Origin: Riptortus pedestris
Taxonomy: Eukaryota; Arthropoda; Insecta; Hemiptera; Alydidae
Direction: 5' to 3'
DNA: 64,000 nt
Assembly: GCA_019009955.1 (NCBI GenBank)
Contig: CM032233.1
Location: forward strand, 92,262,001-92,326,000
Shown here: positions 12,313-23,737 of the stretch, piece by piece
How positions within the stretch are numbered: position 1 is the stretch's first letter
How the letters are laid out: every line of letters begins with the position of its first letter
Translations under genes and position numbers: made by a program
The notes under the pieces: model-generated
Seen by the model: the letters and a program-made list of their open reading frames with translations, nothing else
The model's database searches: none
Told to the model about the DNA's origin: nothing

Positions 12313-12430
12313 CTACCTATTTTTGGACCCAGGATTTAACGGGAATCATTTTAATTTTATCGTGATTTATAATGTAATTTATTCCTTTAAATTTATTCCT
12401 CTTTATATCCGATATTAAAGAAAACAGATA
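11241..12430. other. AT-rich unique stretch with a TA tract
   Basis: Very AT-rich from 11290 to 11870. A more complex patch with balanced composition follows at 11870-12220 (plus-strand frames 11875-12060 and 12095-12418), neither with a recognisable protein. The second frame runs into the (TA)n tract at 12266-12306. Confidence 0.4.
12266..12306. repeat. (TA)n microsatellite outside HTA
   Basis: About 20 TA units without HTA modules on either side. Confidence 0.95.
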
Positions 12431-12489
12431 GAAACCAAAGGCCTATCAAGACCTGATATACAACCTACAGATGCACATTACGTTATCAT

Positions 12490-12941
12490 TTGTTGTTATT
12501 TTGTTTATTATTATTAATATCCAGCTTTAATATATCCAGCCCGGAGAACTACCTGACATTTAAGCCAAACATAAAAAAGCTAAGATCTGTTAGCCAATTA
12601 CGAGTATCAAGCTCAGAATTCACCAAACCAAAACTTTCTCATTCAAAGCTCAGGAACCTTGCACTTTTTGTAATCAGTTCATCCCTAATAGCTTGTCACA
12701 TGTACCTCTCTACAGTGAGAAGCTCATCGAAGACAGAAATAAATGTATACAAACAAATACTTTACTATTTCTACTATATTGTTTTTTGTATTTTTTATTG
12801 TGATATTACTTATTGTTCATCCCAAGAATTTTAATATAATTATTTATCAGAATTGTTATTTGATTATTTAATTTGTACAAGATGTAAATCTTTAACAAAT
12901 TCATTCTAACCTATTCTATTTATTATTATTATTATTATTAA
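12490..12941 (+). pseudogene. LINE 3' end remnant, same family as 45642-46502
   Basis: The + frame around 12520-12640 reads SPENYLTFKPNIKKLRSVSQ followed by LRVSSSEFTKPKL. The copy at 45642-46502 has HPETYLTFKIPLKKLRCISR followed by LMVGNPEHIKLYP in the equivalent place. The two agree again in the 3' untranslated part (atttgtacaag..aaatctttaacaaa at about 12870-12900). This copy ends in a (TTA)n-like tail (12920-12941). It is therefore the C-terminal region and 3' end of a non-LTR retrotransposon, 5' truncated, and the reading frame is lost after about 60 codons. The clade is not determined; no RT catalytic block is present. Confidence 0.6.
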
Positions 12942-12944
12942 ATG

Positions 12945-13585
12945 TTATTCTTTGTTCTTGAGAATTTGTGAAGAAACTTACTGGTTTGAACCAAATAAAA
13001 GCATTTTTTACATTATTCATTTTAATTTTCAATAAAATAGTCAAAAGACCATAATACCGTTTTACTATATTTGTGTTACTCTATTGAAGAAAAAGACATT
13101 CATGCGTAGTCATGAAGCCTTACTATACACTTTACCAAAAGGGGACATATTTTTATCAAAACATACCCCTGAATTAATTACTTACATTTCTTATATGCAT
13201 TAGCTAAATCGAGTGTACTATTAAATCTTTCATGAATTACTGATAACTGAATAATGAGCAACTGGGAAAATGCACTATTAAATGGAAAATAGAGGAGAGA
13301 AAATAAGAGCGTTGCTAATTATATCAAATGTCGGGTAAGGGATTCCATGATTATTCCATTAGTTGGCCTAGAGAAATGTGCACGCAAGTCATTTAGATTA
13401 AGGGCTGGGACGTATTCTCATCACGAATCGATATTGTCGACGCCAGCAAGAAAAATCCACTTATCTTCATTGTCATCAATACAACAGATTGAACATACAT
13501 AAAGTTCTTCTACAAATCGGGTCACAAACAAACCTTAATGACTGGTTCACCAGATTAGTCTCTATGAGTGGGAACACAATATTTA
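12945..13585. other. Unannotated stretch
   Basis: Moderately AT-rich, with no HTA module and no coding signal recognised. Confidence 0.4.
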
Positions 13586-13587
13586 TT

Positions 13588-13608
13588 TGTGTGTGTGTGT
13601 GCATGTGC

Positions 13609-13679
<71 letters not shown>

Positions 13680-13887
13680 CCCTCTCCCTCTCCCTCTCCT
13701 CTCCCTCTCCCTCTCCCTCTCCCTCTCCCTCTCCCTCTCCCTCCCTCCTCTCCCTCTCCCTCTCCTCTCCTCTCCTCTCCCTCTCCTCTCTCCTCTCTCC
13801 TCTCCTCTCTCCTCTCCCTCTCCCACTCCCTCTCCCTCTCTCTCTCTCCTCTCTGTCTCTTCTCTCTCTCTTCTCTCGCTTCTCTCT

Positions 13888-13969
<82 letters not shown>

Positions 13970-14012
13970 CTTCTCCTCTCTCTCTTCTCTCTCTCTCTAC
14001 TCTCTCCTCTCC

Positions 14013-14056
<44 letters not shown>

Positions 14057-14061
14057 ATCTC

Positions 14062-14100
<39 letters not shown>

Positions 14101-14116
14101 TCTCACTCTCTCTCTC

Positions 14117-14203
<87 letters not shown>

Positions 14204-14276
14204 CTCTCTCCTCCTCCCCCCCTCTCTTTCCCCCCTCTCTCTCCCCCCTATCTCCCTCTCATTCCCTCTCCCACAC
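13588..14276 (+). repeat. Long polypyrimidine (CT)n/(CCCT)n tract
   Basis: A short GT run (about 13589-13611) leads into ~665 bases that are almost purely C and T on the + strand. It mixes (CT)n, CCCTCT and CTCCT units. All six overlapping 'proteins' rich in Ser-Leu or Arg-Glu here are translations of this repeat and should be ignored. Such mirror-repeat polypyrimidine DNA can form triplex structures (general knowledge). Confidence 0.97.
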
Positions 14277-14279
14277 TCA

Positions 14280-15090
14280 CAGACGATTGAAAAGCGATTT
14301 CATTATCAAATTTTCGGATACCTGAGTGGTTGAAATTGTCATCATAAAATCGTCTAGGCAATAACATTTTACATAATAGATAAGGGGATATGTGGTCATA
14401 TGTATTTCTAGGTAATTAACTAAAGCGAACACATGCATTCATGTTTGTATGTGTGTTTCATGCGAACTTCCTTAATGAAACTTCAGCTGTGAATTTACTC
14501 AAGAACTGATACAATGTGTTACGACATGAAGATCAATTGACAATTACCGTCAGAATTTATTATTCTGTAGTAAAAACATCCATCACCAGAATAATTCGAC
14601 AAAGCTATGAAGGACGGAGCTTATGAAATACTATAAAATTAATATAGAGCTAAAAAAGAAACGCAGATAAAAAGGCAGTTATTAAAAAAATAAATTCCTT
14701 TAGAACGAATTGTAGAAGAAAAAAAAATCCTAATGCCGCTGTTAATCTTTCGTGGAGGGGTTATAGCTTCTCTTTTGATCCTATCCTCCTTTTTTAATTA
14801 AAGGCGTTACGAATGACAAAAGGTTCCGATAGATTTCTTCATTCATTCTCGAGTAATTGTACAATTACATGGATATATCATTAATTTGAGAATAGCTATT
14901 CCCTTTCATTGTCCACAATATACATAAAAAGAATAAAATATAGTATTAGAAATTTAGGTGGCATATTTATTTAGCTGCATCTGCTTATAATCGACGGCTG
15001 ATTATTAAAATATTTGATGAATATGCTAAGTAAATTCCTTATATTTAATCCTTTCTATGTAATCGAATTTTACAATGTTCAGCATATTGG
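14280..15090. other. Unannotated AT-rich stretch
   Basis: No recognisable repeat or gene. A few A-runs (14678-14730) and ordinary AT-rich DNA. Confidence 0.4.
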
Positions 15091-15094
15091 CAGA

Positions 15095-15196
15095 TCTCAC
15101 TTAGAGGAAATCAGCTATTGAGGTTGCACTCATGATGGGATTTTCAAAAAAAAATCTTCAAATATTCATCAATCGTACCCTGGCGATAACGAAAAA
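15095..15196 (-). mobile_element. HTA R-end fragment interrupted by another HTA
   Basis: Eroded hairpin (agatctcacttagaggaaat), then cagctattgaggttgcactc and atcaatcgtaccctggcgat. It stops at aacgaaaa, where an L end begins. The same junction point is used near 29936. Confidence 0.75.
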
Positions 15197-15455
15197 GTCC
15201 ATCACTCAGGGGCTGCGTAAACTATGCAGATTTACTCGTGAAGATTAATAATAGATACACCTACATACCCAGCTGGCAACCCAGCTCCACCGTGAATATG
15301 AAGTGAATAAATACAAACGGTAATAAGAAATCTTTCCCCTGCCGATGGGGATTGTCTCAAATGTTAACAATCAGGTCTGCAAACGGTTCCGTGGAAAGGA
15401 AAACAAAAACTGAAACATATCAGAACATAACATATTAACTTTATTGAAAACTAAT
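15197..15455 (+). mobile_element. HTA L end and block A, truncated
   Basis: gtccatcactcaggggctgc, then the block A series (gtgaagattaataatagata, ccaccgtgaatat, aaacggtaataagaaatctt, caaacgg, ctttattgaaaactaattgg). It ends in unrelated DNA with no core or R end. Confidence 0.8.
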
Positions 15456-16425
15456 TGGTGTTGTACTTTCCGGTCTAAACATGACCGTCTAGGGGGTAAG
15501 GTTTGAATCTTTCTATTATGAATGTAGTACTCCTGAAGAGGCCTCATAAAGAACTTGGAACATGTAAAGAATATAATGAAATTTAAATATTAAAATATGA
15601 TTTTTGGAGTTGCCTCAATGCATAACACCATTATCCCGAGTTGAGATCATCAGCGCCGATTCATCATATACCAGCTCGTGGGAAATCAACTTATTTTGCA
15701 CGGCTCCTGCTTGACGCAATTTTAGGATATTGTGACTGAATTATATATATGGTAAGTTGGTGTTAATGAGCTATCAATGGAGAGGGTGGTTAGGGGTGGA
15801 TTGGTTGTTGTGCCCTAGGGTAAGGGCTTGTTGGTTTTGGAGCAGCTATGACGGGCCCGATGGAAACAAAGAGACAGTGACAAATGAGCCTTCATCTCCT
15901 ATTTGCTCAACTATTTCCCTTTTCTTCTCTTATTGTTTCCCCCGCCTCTCCTTCTTATGCAACATTAAGGCCCAGCGGCGTTCTTCAGTTTCAGCATAAC
16001 AACATCCACAACCTCCAGGCTTCTTTTTTTTTTCACATCAGAACTACGCCACTCGTACAATATACATCATCCCCTAAATTCACAAATGGAAACACAGCTC
16101 CCTTGGGCTGAATTTGTGTCTCATTACTATTTATTATTTCGCTTGTGACGCAAAGAGAAAATTACTCGTTTCCAAATTCTTTCAAAGCATGTTTGTCATA
16201 TGACGCCAGACGATTTCTCTCAACAGAAGGCAGAAATTGAGTTTGTACTCTTGATGAGTTTGGCTAAAACTTTCCTGAAATCTCCATCAATCCTTCTTGG
16301 TAGTTGATCAATTAATGACCCAACAATACATAATCAGATAACACTTGAAAGCAACTTGTAGAATGTATGAACACACAGTTTCCCCTATATTCACTTTATT
16401 ATAACTTTTTTTCACCCTTCTTTAC
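15456..16425. other. Spacer with higher-complexity sequence
   Basis: The part from 15750 to 16110 is less AT-rich and has G-rich then C/T-rich patches. Two plus-strand frames (15757-15999 and 15884-16111) overlap each other and have no recognisable domain. Possibly old host sequence; no gene called. Confidence 0.4.
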
Positions 16426-16429
16426 CGTC

Positions 16430-17440
16430 CTTTCCGATTAACGCTTTCTAATTTCATTTGGTTCCTCAGTCTCTCCATTATTTCCCCAACTGGCAGGTGT
16501 ACCACAGGGAGGCATCCTAAGTCCTTTCTTATTCCTTACTGCTGACATCCCATCAAATCCTGAAACCTCCCTTCTTAACTATTCAGATGACACTGCAATC
16601 TTAACGTCTAACTCAGATCCAAATATGGCATCCGCATCTCAATAAGAACACCTAGCTCTTCTAGAATCCTGGCTGACTCAGTAGAGGATTAAGGTCAACA
16701 GCGGCAAATCAAGTTATGTAACAATTAATCTCCTACGTTCCATTTGCCCTTCAGTTACACTCAATAGCGCACTAATTCCTCAAGAATCTTAAATAAGGAA
16801 TCTAGGACTCACATTAGACAAGCGACTTACTTGGAAAACTCACATCAATTAAAAAGACAAGAAATGAATCGGCGGTACAGACTCCTTCTAATACTACTTG
16901 CCAACAGATCTGAACTATAACTACATAAAAAACGATAGATTTACGCAACAGTACTCAAACCATTATGGGCATAAGGACGTAAATTCTGGAGTTCCACTAA
17001 ATCATCAAATTTCTCAAAAATCCAAACCCTCCAATCCAGAATACTCCGCAAAATTACAGATTCCCCATTTTACGTATCCAATCTAACTCTCTATAATGAC
17101 CGTCACGTTCCTTTTGTCCATAGCCTCTGAAAAATCCTGATATCAGAAAATCCACTCTCTCCTTCGCGGACATCCTAATCTTTTAGTCGAATCACTCTCA
17201 TCTGCACATATTCAAGAATAGCAAAGACGACGTCTGAAGTGTAAGTGGCCAAGAGATCTTCTTGTGCAGTGAAATGTATTACTCCAATATGGCATAATCC
17301 AATGCTTATTCCAATGTGGGCATTGTCAATAGACAACTTCCCACCTAAAGCCAATAATCAAGTAAATCATTTTTATTATCATACAAGTAATTTGCTTGTA
17401 ATATTTAGATATTGCTGCAAATAAACGAATGAATAAAAAA
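16430..17440 (+). pseudogene. Jockey-clade retrotransposon ORF2 pseudogene, 5'-truncated
   Basis: Conceptual translation gives the reverse-transcriptase segment FLISFGSSVSPLFPQLAG, directly followed by VPQGGILSPFLFLTADIP, then LLNYSDDTAIL (the FADD/YADD catalytic box, here YSDD). Further on comes LGLTLDKRLTWKTHI, a phrase typical of Jockey-type elements. Stop codons interrupt the frame (after SASQ, after LESWLTQ, after PQES, after KTHIN) and a frameshift lies near 16855. The 3' untranslated part (tttgcttgtaatatt, gcaaataaacga) ends in an A-rich tail at about 17430-17440. It shares more than 200 bases with the copy at 39466-40140. Dead copy: no endonuclease domain and no intact RT. Confidence 0.85.
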
Positions 17441-17444
17441 AAGT

Positions 17445-17995
17445 GTAACAGTCACTCTATTTTACGTCTGTCGTTATACAAACGGTTCTTTTTTACAATA
17501 TCGAAACCGGAATTTTAATAGGTCAAAATACCTCGTACTTGCCACTCAAGTAAAACTCGAGTAGTGAGGTCAAGCCTATGTTCAATAGGTTTGGAGTGGA
17601 GAGCAAATATTTAAAAACGGCAAACGTCTTAGGGCACCCGCCCGGACTGCCCTACACATCGAGACTCCAATATAACCTTATACTATTGTTAAATTCTTCT
17701 TTACTTAAAGTTTTAATAATTTACTACCGCTCTAATTTATATTTATCGTATTTTTAACATATCAGGTGTAGATGTTTTAAAAGCTTGGAAAATGTCTTCT
17801 GTTTGTACTACATATTTTAAGGCCAATCAAGAAAAGAATTTTTTTTTGGCTAATTTTCTTCTCTTGTTAAAATAGATTGGGAAATGAAGTTGTATATATT
17901 CGCAATTTGGATCTTCTCTTCACTTGATCCTGCCGAGGTATTTATTTAGATCTCCATGTCCCGAAAGTAGAAGTGCTGACCATTAAAGACCAAAA
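17445..17995. other. Unannotated stretch
   Basis: Mixed composition. 17530-17670 is GC-richer than the average, with no recognised motif. No HTA module. Confidence 0.35.
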
Positions 17996-17999
17996 AAAG

Positions 18000-18192
18000 T
18001 CAGATCAGAACCAAGTTGTTTTGAGTTCGATTCCCGCCTTGGCAATAGGAATTTATTTATTGACGGAATCCATTAAGTAGAATCCTTAGTCCCACCCTGC
18101 CTAGAAAAGGGTGGTAACCTGTAGAGAACACGTCCCAATTAGCCTTAGTTGCAAAAAGTGGACCTTCATAAATAATTAAATTTTTTTTTAAA
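18000..18192 (+). mobile_element. tRNA-derived SINE copy 2, head decayed
   Basis: The B-box-like phrase gagttcgattcccgcc is followed by the shared body: gcaataggaatttattta, cccaccctgcctagaaaagg, ggtaacctgtagagaacacg, tcccaattagcc. The tail is aaagtggaccttcataaa with a T/A-rich end. The tRNA-like A-box half is not recognisable, so the left limit is approximate. Confidence 0.75.
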
Positions 18193-18645
18193 ACCTTGTC
18201 AATGTATGTAGCTGTAAAACACTAGAACCTTCATTAAATTCTACTTGTTCCACATTATTTGCTTCAGCATAGTCATCCTAACTGCTAAAAACCACGTCAG
18301 CCATTCTAGATAGTTCCCTTTACGCTCCCTCTCTAGGGGTTGTTCTCATTGTGTTCGTAGTATTATGTAAAACGCATTCCTGATGAGGCGTGAAATATGT
18401 AGGGTTATAATAAAGTCAATGAAGGAGAAATTTGTTTACGAAAATTCTCACCCACTCCCTTCAAGCGAAGTGATATCTGATTCTTGGTAGGCAAATAATA
18501 ATAAAAGTAAAGTAAACCCTCCCCTGTCCCCCTTCACAAACACACACACGCGTGACACACATGACACGAGGAGTAGGCTTAGGCCATGACGAGTAAGGAT
18601 TAAAAAGTGGGAATTTCCGACATTTAGTAAATATATCTTATAAAT
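18193..18645. other. Unannotated stretch
   Basis: No repeat family or gene recognised. A short CA run lies at 18539-18552. Confidence 0.4.
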
Positions 18646-18649
18646 ATCT

Positions 18650-19275
18650 TCAATTATTTAATTAAAATTACTCATACATAACTAGTTATTTAATTAAAAT
18701 AACTAATACATAACTAGTTATTTAATTAAAATAACTAATACATAACTAGTTATTTAATTAAAATAACTAATACATAACTAGTTATTTAATTAAAATAACT
18801 AATAAATAACTAGTTATTTATTAAAATAACTAATAAATAACTAGTTATTTATTAAAATAACTAATAAATAACTCATTAGTTATTTATTAAAATCACTAAT
18901 ACATAACTCTTTAGTTATTTATTAAAACATCTAATAAATGACTCTTTAGTTATTTATTAAAATAACTAATAAATAACTCATTAGTTATTTATTAAAATCA
19001 CTAATACATAAATCTTTAGTTATTTATTTAAAGAACTAATAAATATCTCTTTAGTTTTGTATTAAAACATTCAACAAATATATCTTTAGCTATTTATTGG
19101 AGCAACTAGTGAATAACTTTTTAGTTATTTATTAAAACATCTAATAAATGACTCTTTAGTTATTTATTAAAATAACTAATAAATAACTCATTAGTTATTT
19201 ATTAAAATCACTAATACATAACTCTTTAGTTATTTATTAAAACATCTAATAAATAACTCATTAGTTATTTATTAT
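18650..19275. repeat. AT-rich tandem satellite, 32-35 base unit
   Basis: The left part repeats a 32-base unit containing ttatttaattaaaataacta and atacataactag, with at least four near-identical units (18660-18800). Further right the unit changes to ttatttattaaaataactaa plus taaataactcattag (about 35 bases) and then alternates with variants ending ctcttta. Inside each unit, taactagtta and similar words are palindromic. The right half shows a higher-order pattern: the run aaacatctaataaatgactc recurs at about 18925 and 19135. Confidence 0.9.
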
Positions 19276-19319
19276 AAAGGTACTAATCGTACCATAATCT
19301 CTTAAATGTTGATTAGAAA

Positions 19320-19674
19320 GTCCGTCAAGTGAAAGTTTACTGAAGGCCGAAAACTAAAAAATGCATGAATGTGAAAAAACGTATATAGAACATTGTTTAT
19401 AGAACAGTCTATTTACAATAAGGTTGGTTCTATACAATTTTTTGATCCAACGTATAATAGTAAGGATATTTCGAATTTTCGAAATTTCCCCCACTCTGCT
19501 GTCGCTTTCAGCGTATAATGAATATGATCTTTATTTTTACATGCAAGTTTGAATATCGACTTTGGTAACGATAAAAAAAAAAACAAAAAAAAAACAAAGA
19601 CCACTAGAGCGTTAACATATATATATATATAATTTTGAAGGAACCTTATTTTCGCCATCTCCTGTGTAGGAACT
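19320..19674 (+). mobile_element. HTA element with internal deletion, R end missing
   Basis: The start of the L end (gtccgtcaagtga) jumps directly to the core (gtttactgaaggccgaaaac). The core continues (tttttgatccaacgtataat) past a purine/A run and a short TA patch to the R module start (gccatctcctgtgtagga), then stops. Confidence 0.7.
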
Positions 19675-20400
19675 CATCAGAACTCAACTCAGGCGTCGCA
19701 GGATCTGCATTACGGTCCTGGCTACCTTTGTGTAAGCCATTCATATAAATTGAAGTTACAGAATACATTATCTTTAAATATATTTATTATCACAAGTTTT
19801 CATATGAATGACAAATTTTGTGAGTTTTTGATCCTCAAACCAGGGCCATCTAGTTATTTAGGCTAGAATTGGAATAAAATGAAAGGTATTTATTTCCAAT
19901 AAATGTTATAAAAAAAAAACTTAATTGGATTATCCAACATTTAAAATGTAATTCTACCGTTTTTTCTGAGTGACAACCTCCTCAATATTCAACGCACTGC
20001 CCGTTGTTTGAATAACAGGTAATTAATTGTTTTAACTTCACAGAAACCTATCAACCCTCAAAATCATCAATTTCAGATAAATGGAATCAATTGGCGATAA
20101 ATGGAAACGCAAGCTTTTATTTGAAATTTAATTAACCTGTTTAATTGCCCAGATGGAGCCGTGTAGGTAGTTGGTATTTACTATTTCTGTGGAGTTCTCG
20201 TCTTCTAGTTCCATGAATCTTGTGCCTAACCTTATATTTTTGGCAGGCAATTTATTTTTTGCTTTTAAGGTACAACGTCTTATTTACTTAAAGTTCGCTG
20301 TTTGGGTTCAATTTCTTTCAATAGTCTAGTTGCTTAATGGTGGTGGCAGATTATGACACATATCTTATTGACACAGTCGATTCCTGAGCTCAGAGATGCA
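19675..20400. other. Unannotated stretch
   Basis: No HTA module, no recognisable frame. 20130-20230 is more complex in composition than its flanks. Confidence 0.4.
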
Positions 20401-20504
20401 ATTTAATAGATTTCCCATAAGACTCATGACGAGATTTTCGAAAAATGTCTTCAAATGTCCATCTAGCCAACCAACTAGATGACGAAAATGAGGTCCGTTC
20501 AAAA

Positions 20505-20523
20505 TTGTGTGTGTGTGTTGTGT

Positions 20524-20598
<75 letters not shown>
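20505..20598. repeat. (GT)n microsatellite core of HTA
   Basis: About 90 bases of GT with two small interruptions, exactly where other copies carry (TA)n. Confidence 0.95.
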
Positions 20599-20601
<3 letters not shown>

Positions 20602-21308
20602 CGCTCTAGCGGTCGCAATTTTTGTTTAATCATTTTCAAATTCGATATATAAGAGTTTTATATAAAAGAGAGATCAAGTTCGTTAATGGCTGAAATTGAA
20701 CTGGGGAGAGGGGAGGTTAGGGGAATGTAATTTTGAAAATTCTAGATATCATCGTTATTATACGTCAGATCAAAACATAGTATAGATTCAATTTTATTGA
20801 AAATTGAATGTACTATAAATATTGTTATATACATTTATTCTCTATCTTGAATATTAACCGAGATATTATCATTTTTCAGCCTTCAGCAAACCCCCACTTC
20901 TACTCATGTTACATAAACAATACTCTGTTATGTAATAAACCACATTATTCGAAGCTTGATTACCATAAATTGTTTTTAAGAGATCTTTATTATCCGATAT
21001 AAATGCAAATATGTTATGGTGACCCTCCCCCTCTCTTCTTAAGTTCTTGGAAATTTGATTGATTGAGATAAAGATTTTACTGGTTCATTACAAATTACAG
21101 TACTAGGAATAGTAAGTAGTTTTCAACAAAATTGATATGTTATATTCTGATATATTTCAGTAATTGTTTTTCTTTCTTCTGAGAAGTTGGCACTTCTGTG
21201 TGTTTACGTTTCAGGTGCTTCCCGTCTGGAGGTTTCTTATTATCGTTTGCATTTATTCACTTAATACTCACGGTGGTGTTGTATGGCCATTATGTAGATT
21301 TATCTATT

Positions 21309-21358
21309 TGGAGAGAGAAAAAGACGTCCAATTCTTCACAATTTTTTTTTTATATATC
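21309..21358 (-). mobile_element. 50-base Penelope-like fragment with flanking duplication
   Basis: tggagagagaaaaagacgtc and caattcttcacaa match the terminus at 7603-7640. The piece sits inside HTA block A and is bracketed by tttatctatt at 21299-21308 and 21359-21368, a 10-base direct repeat consistent with target-site duplication. Confidence 0.6.
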
Positions 21359-21429
21359 TTTATCTATTGATAAACATCGCGACGGAAATCTGCTTAGTTT
21401 AGGCAGACTCTGCGTAACGGACTTTTGAA

Positions 21430-22105
21430 TTATCCTGATTATTCGGATTTACAATTATTTCAAGGATGCACATTGTGGAATTAGATTCTGGATGTCTGCT
21501 CAGTTTGTGTAAGAGGAGAAACTACTTGTATATTTCGGGCTCTTTGTCATTTCAAACAAAAAAAAATAAATATATTTTTGAATGCATGGCGGAATCGAGG
21601 TAAAGGCGAGGTTTATCCGGCTATTCCTAGGACAGAATGCTCCCTCCGTAACACTTTTGAATGTACAAATTAGAGCCCTCGTGCATATTTCACTGAATTT
21701 GCTGTAGAGCAATACTAAGGCAGAATCAAGAATGACTCATACAGTAAAGGTTGTGTGTTTAGGAACGCGAGGTTAATAATCCATGAGGCTCTCATTAAAG
21801 AATTGGTCGCCGAGGGAAAGGACCATGGGGGTGGGCGTGCTTTGGTTTGTTGGTTTAGCTGCCTTTCCATGAGGGCCAGTTTGAAACAAAGGAGGTAGTG
21901 ACAAACAACCAAGGGAGTAAGCCCTACCTCCTTCGAGTCCTAAATATTTGCACAACTATTCGCCTTCCCTAGCCTAGTTGTCCAGTCCCCTTCCCCTTCA
22001 ATGCAGCCTCACCTCTCCCTTTAGAGGTAAACGCTCTCTGGGAACTTAAATGATTCAATTATGTATAATAATGCAGAGATTAAAATTTCAACCTGATGTA
22101 TGAGA
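21430..22105. other. Higher-complexity spacer
   Basis: Balanced composition with a C-rich right part (21960-22020). Several short minus-strand frames (21500-21712, 21715-21912, 21773-21955) overlap and none has a recognisable domain. Confidence 0.4.
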
Positions 22106-22111
22106 CTAAAA

Positions 22112-22650
22112 GTCCGTAACGCAGGGGCTTCGTAAACTAAGCAGATTTCCCACGTGAAATTTTTACAATAGAGAAATCTGCCTACTAATAACAGTAGAAG
22201 TAACGAATCTGTAAAACAATTCACGAGGGACGACCAGTTACGGATACAGCCGAACCAGCTTTCGGCGGAAAGTCCCGAATATAGCCGACTTCTGCCGACC
22301 ACACACACAATACAAATGCATATATCTCGGTTAATATTCAAGATAGATAATAAATGTTTATAACATTATTTATAGTACATTTAATTTGTCAATAAGATTG
22401 ATCCTATACAACGTTTTGATCCGACGCATAATAACGGAAATATTTCGAATTTTCAAATATCCCCCCTCTAAACACCCCTCCCACTGGTCAGATTTCAGCA
22501 ATTAACGAACTTGATCTTTCTTTTGACATAAAACGATTAAATATCGAGTTTGGTAACGATCAAACAAAAATTGCTACCGCTAGAGCGTTAACAGATATAT
22601 ATATAGTTTTGAACGGACCTCATTTTCGTCATCTACTGGGTGGGAACGGC
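22112..22650 (+). mobile_element. HTA element, type C, R end truncated
   Basis: L end (gtccgtaacgcaggggcttc), type C block (acgagggacgaccagttacg, accagctttcggcggaaagt), core with C-rich patch (atcccccctc), palindrome relic (accgctagagcgttaacag; second arm mutated), short TA and the first part of the R module (gaacggacctcattttcgtc). It stops at catctactgggtggga; hairpin missing. Confidence 0.85.
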
Positions 22651-22697
22651 TACAATGACGCCCATCAGTAGGAGACTACGTCCATGCGAGAAAGAAA

Positions 22698-22778
22698 GTC
22701 CGTCTTCATAAACTGAGCTGACTTCCCACGTACTACTGATCTCATCTCACCATATATTACCTATTCCTAAGTAAAAAC
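22698..22778 (+). mobile_element. HTA type B L-end fragment, interrupted
   Basis: A diverged L end (gtccgtcttcataaactg) with tcccacgtactactgatctc and atctcaccatatattacc. It is cut at the A run gtaaaaa, where the next copy starts. Confidence 0.75.
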
Positions 22779-23574
22779 GTCCGTCATGCAGGGGCTGCGT
22801 AAACTAATTAGATTTCCATCGTAAAGTTTAATAATAGATAAATATACATACTGATAACACAACACCACCTGGAATATTAAATGAATAAACACAAACGGTA
22901 ATAAGAAATCTTTCCCCTCCTGGCGGGAATCGTCTGAAATGTAAACAAACAGGTCTGCCAACCCGACTCTCACAGGAATGAAAAACAATTACTGAAATAT
23001 ATCAGAATATAACATATTAATTTGACTGAAAACTATTTACTTTATCTAGTACTGCAATTTATAATGAATAAGAATAATTTGTATCTCAACCAATCAAATT
23101 TTAGAAGTCCAAGAACTTAAGACAGGGGAGAGGGTGGATCACCAGAACATATTTCCTTGTTTCTCGTATAATAAAGGTCTCTTGAAAACGATTTTTGGTA
23201 TTTAAGCTTGGAATGAAGTGATTTATTATATAACAGAGTGTTGCTTAAGTAATATGAGTAAATGTGGGGGTTTTCTGAAGGCCGAAAGCTGAAAATTGCA
23301 AATATCTCCGTTAACATTCAAGATAGGGAATAAATATATGTAACATCATTTGTAGTACATCTAATTTTCAATAACATTGGTTCTATACAATTTTTCGATC
23401 CGACTTATAATAACGGAGATATTTCGAATTTTTTAAATTCCCCCCTCTAAACTCTCCTCCCACTGGTCCGATTTCAGGCATTAACGAACTTGTTCTTTCT
23501 TTTTACAAAAAAACGAATAAATATGGAGTTTAGTAACGATCAAACAAAAATTGCGACCGCTAGAGCGTTAACAG

Positions 23575-23611
<37 letters not shown>

Positions 23612-23737
23612 ATTTTAAATGGGCCTCCTTTTCGTCATCTCTTGGGTAGGATCAATGGACATTTGAAGAAATTTTTCAAAAACCGCGTCATGAGTACGAC
23701 CTCAATAGCGATTCCCCTTTAGGGAAATCTGCTAAAA
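22779..23737 (+). mobile_element. HTA element, type A, full length
   Basis: Complete 0.96-kb copy. L end gtccgtcatgcaggggctgc; block A (accacctggaatattaaatg, gtaaacaaacaggtctgcca, catattaatttgactgaaaa); core (ttttcgatccgacttataat); palindrome relic (accgctagagcgttaacag); TA tract about 23580-23605; R module (atcaatggacatttgaagaa, gcgtcatgagtacgacctca); final aaatctgct. The hairpin arm is slightly mutated (gattccccttt agggaaatc). The next L end begins right after its A run. Confidence 0.9.

Larger units (their letters stand above)
20405..21426 (-). mobile_element. HTA element, type A, full length with (GT)n core
   Basis: Reversed copy. R end (atttcccataa, actcatgacgagattttcga, atgaggtccgttcaaaattg), palindrome side (ttaccgctctagcggtcgca), core, block A (cacttctactcatgttacat, attgttttcaagag) and L end (ggaaatctgcttagttt, ctctgcgtaacggac). 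The usual TA tract is replaced by GT repeats at 20505-20598. A 50-base foreign piece lies at 21309-21358. Confidence 0.85.

Noticed and set aside
13476..14333. Several long frames (116-278 codons) rich in Ser/Leu or Arg/Glu
   Set aside because: All are translations of the CT/GA tract in different frames; no complexity and no start or splice context.
15757..22020. Apparent similarity between 15800-15910 and 21815-21920 (ttggtttgttgg, gaaacaaaggag, agtgacaaa words)
   Set aside because: Only short G/T/A-rich words agree and not in a continuous alignment by eye; a computed alignment would be needed.
22021..23317. Minus-strand frames of 66-106 codons over HTA blocks
   Set aside because: They coincide with HTA block A/C sequence and equivalent frames are not kept open in other copies.
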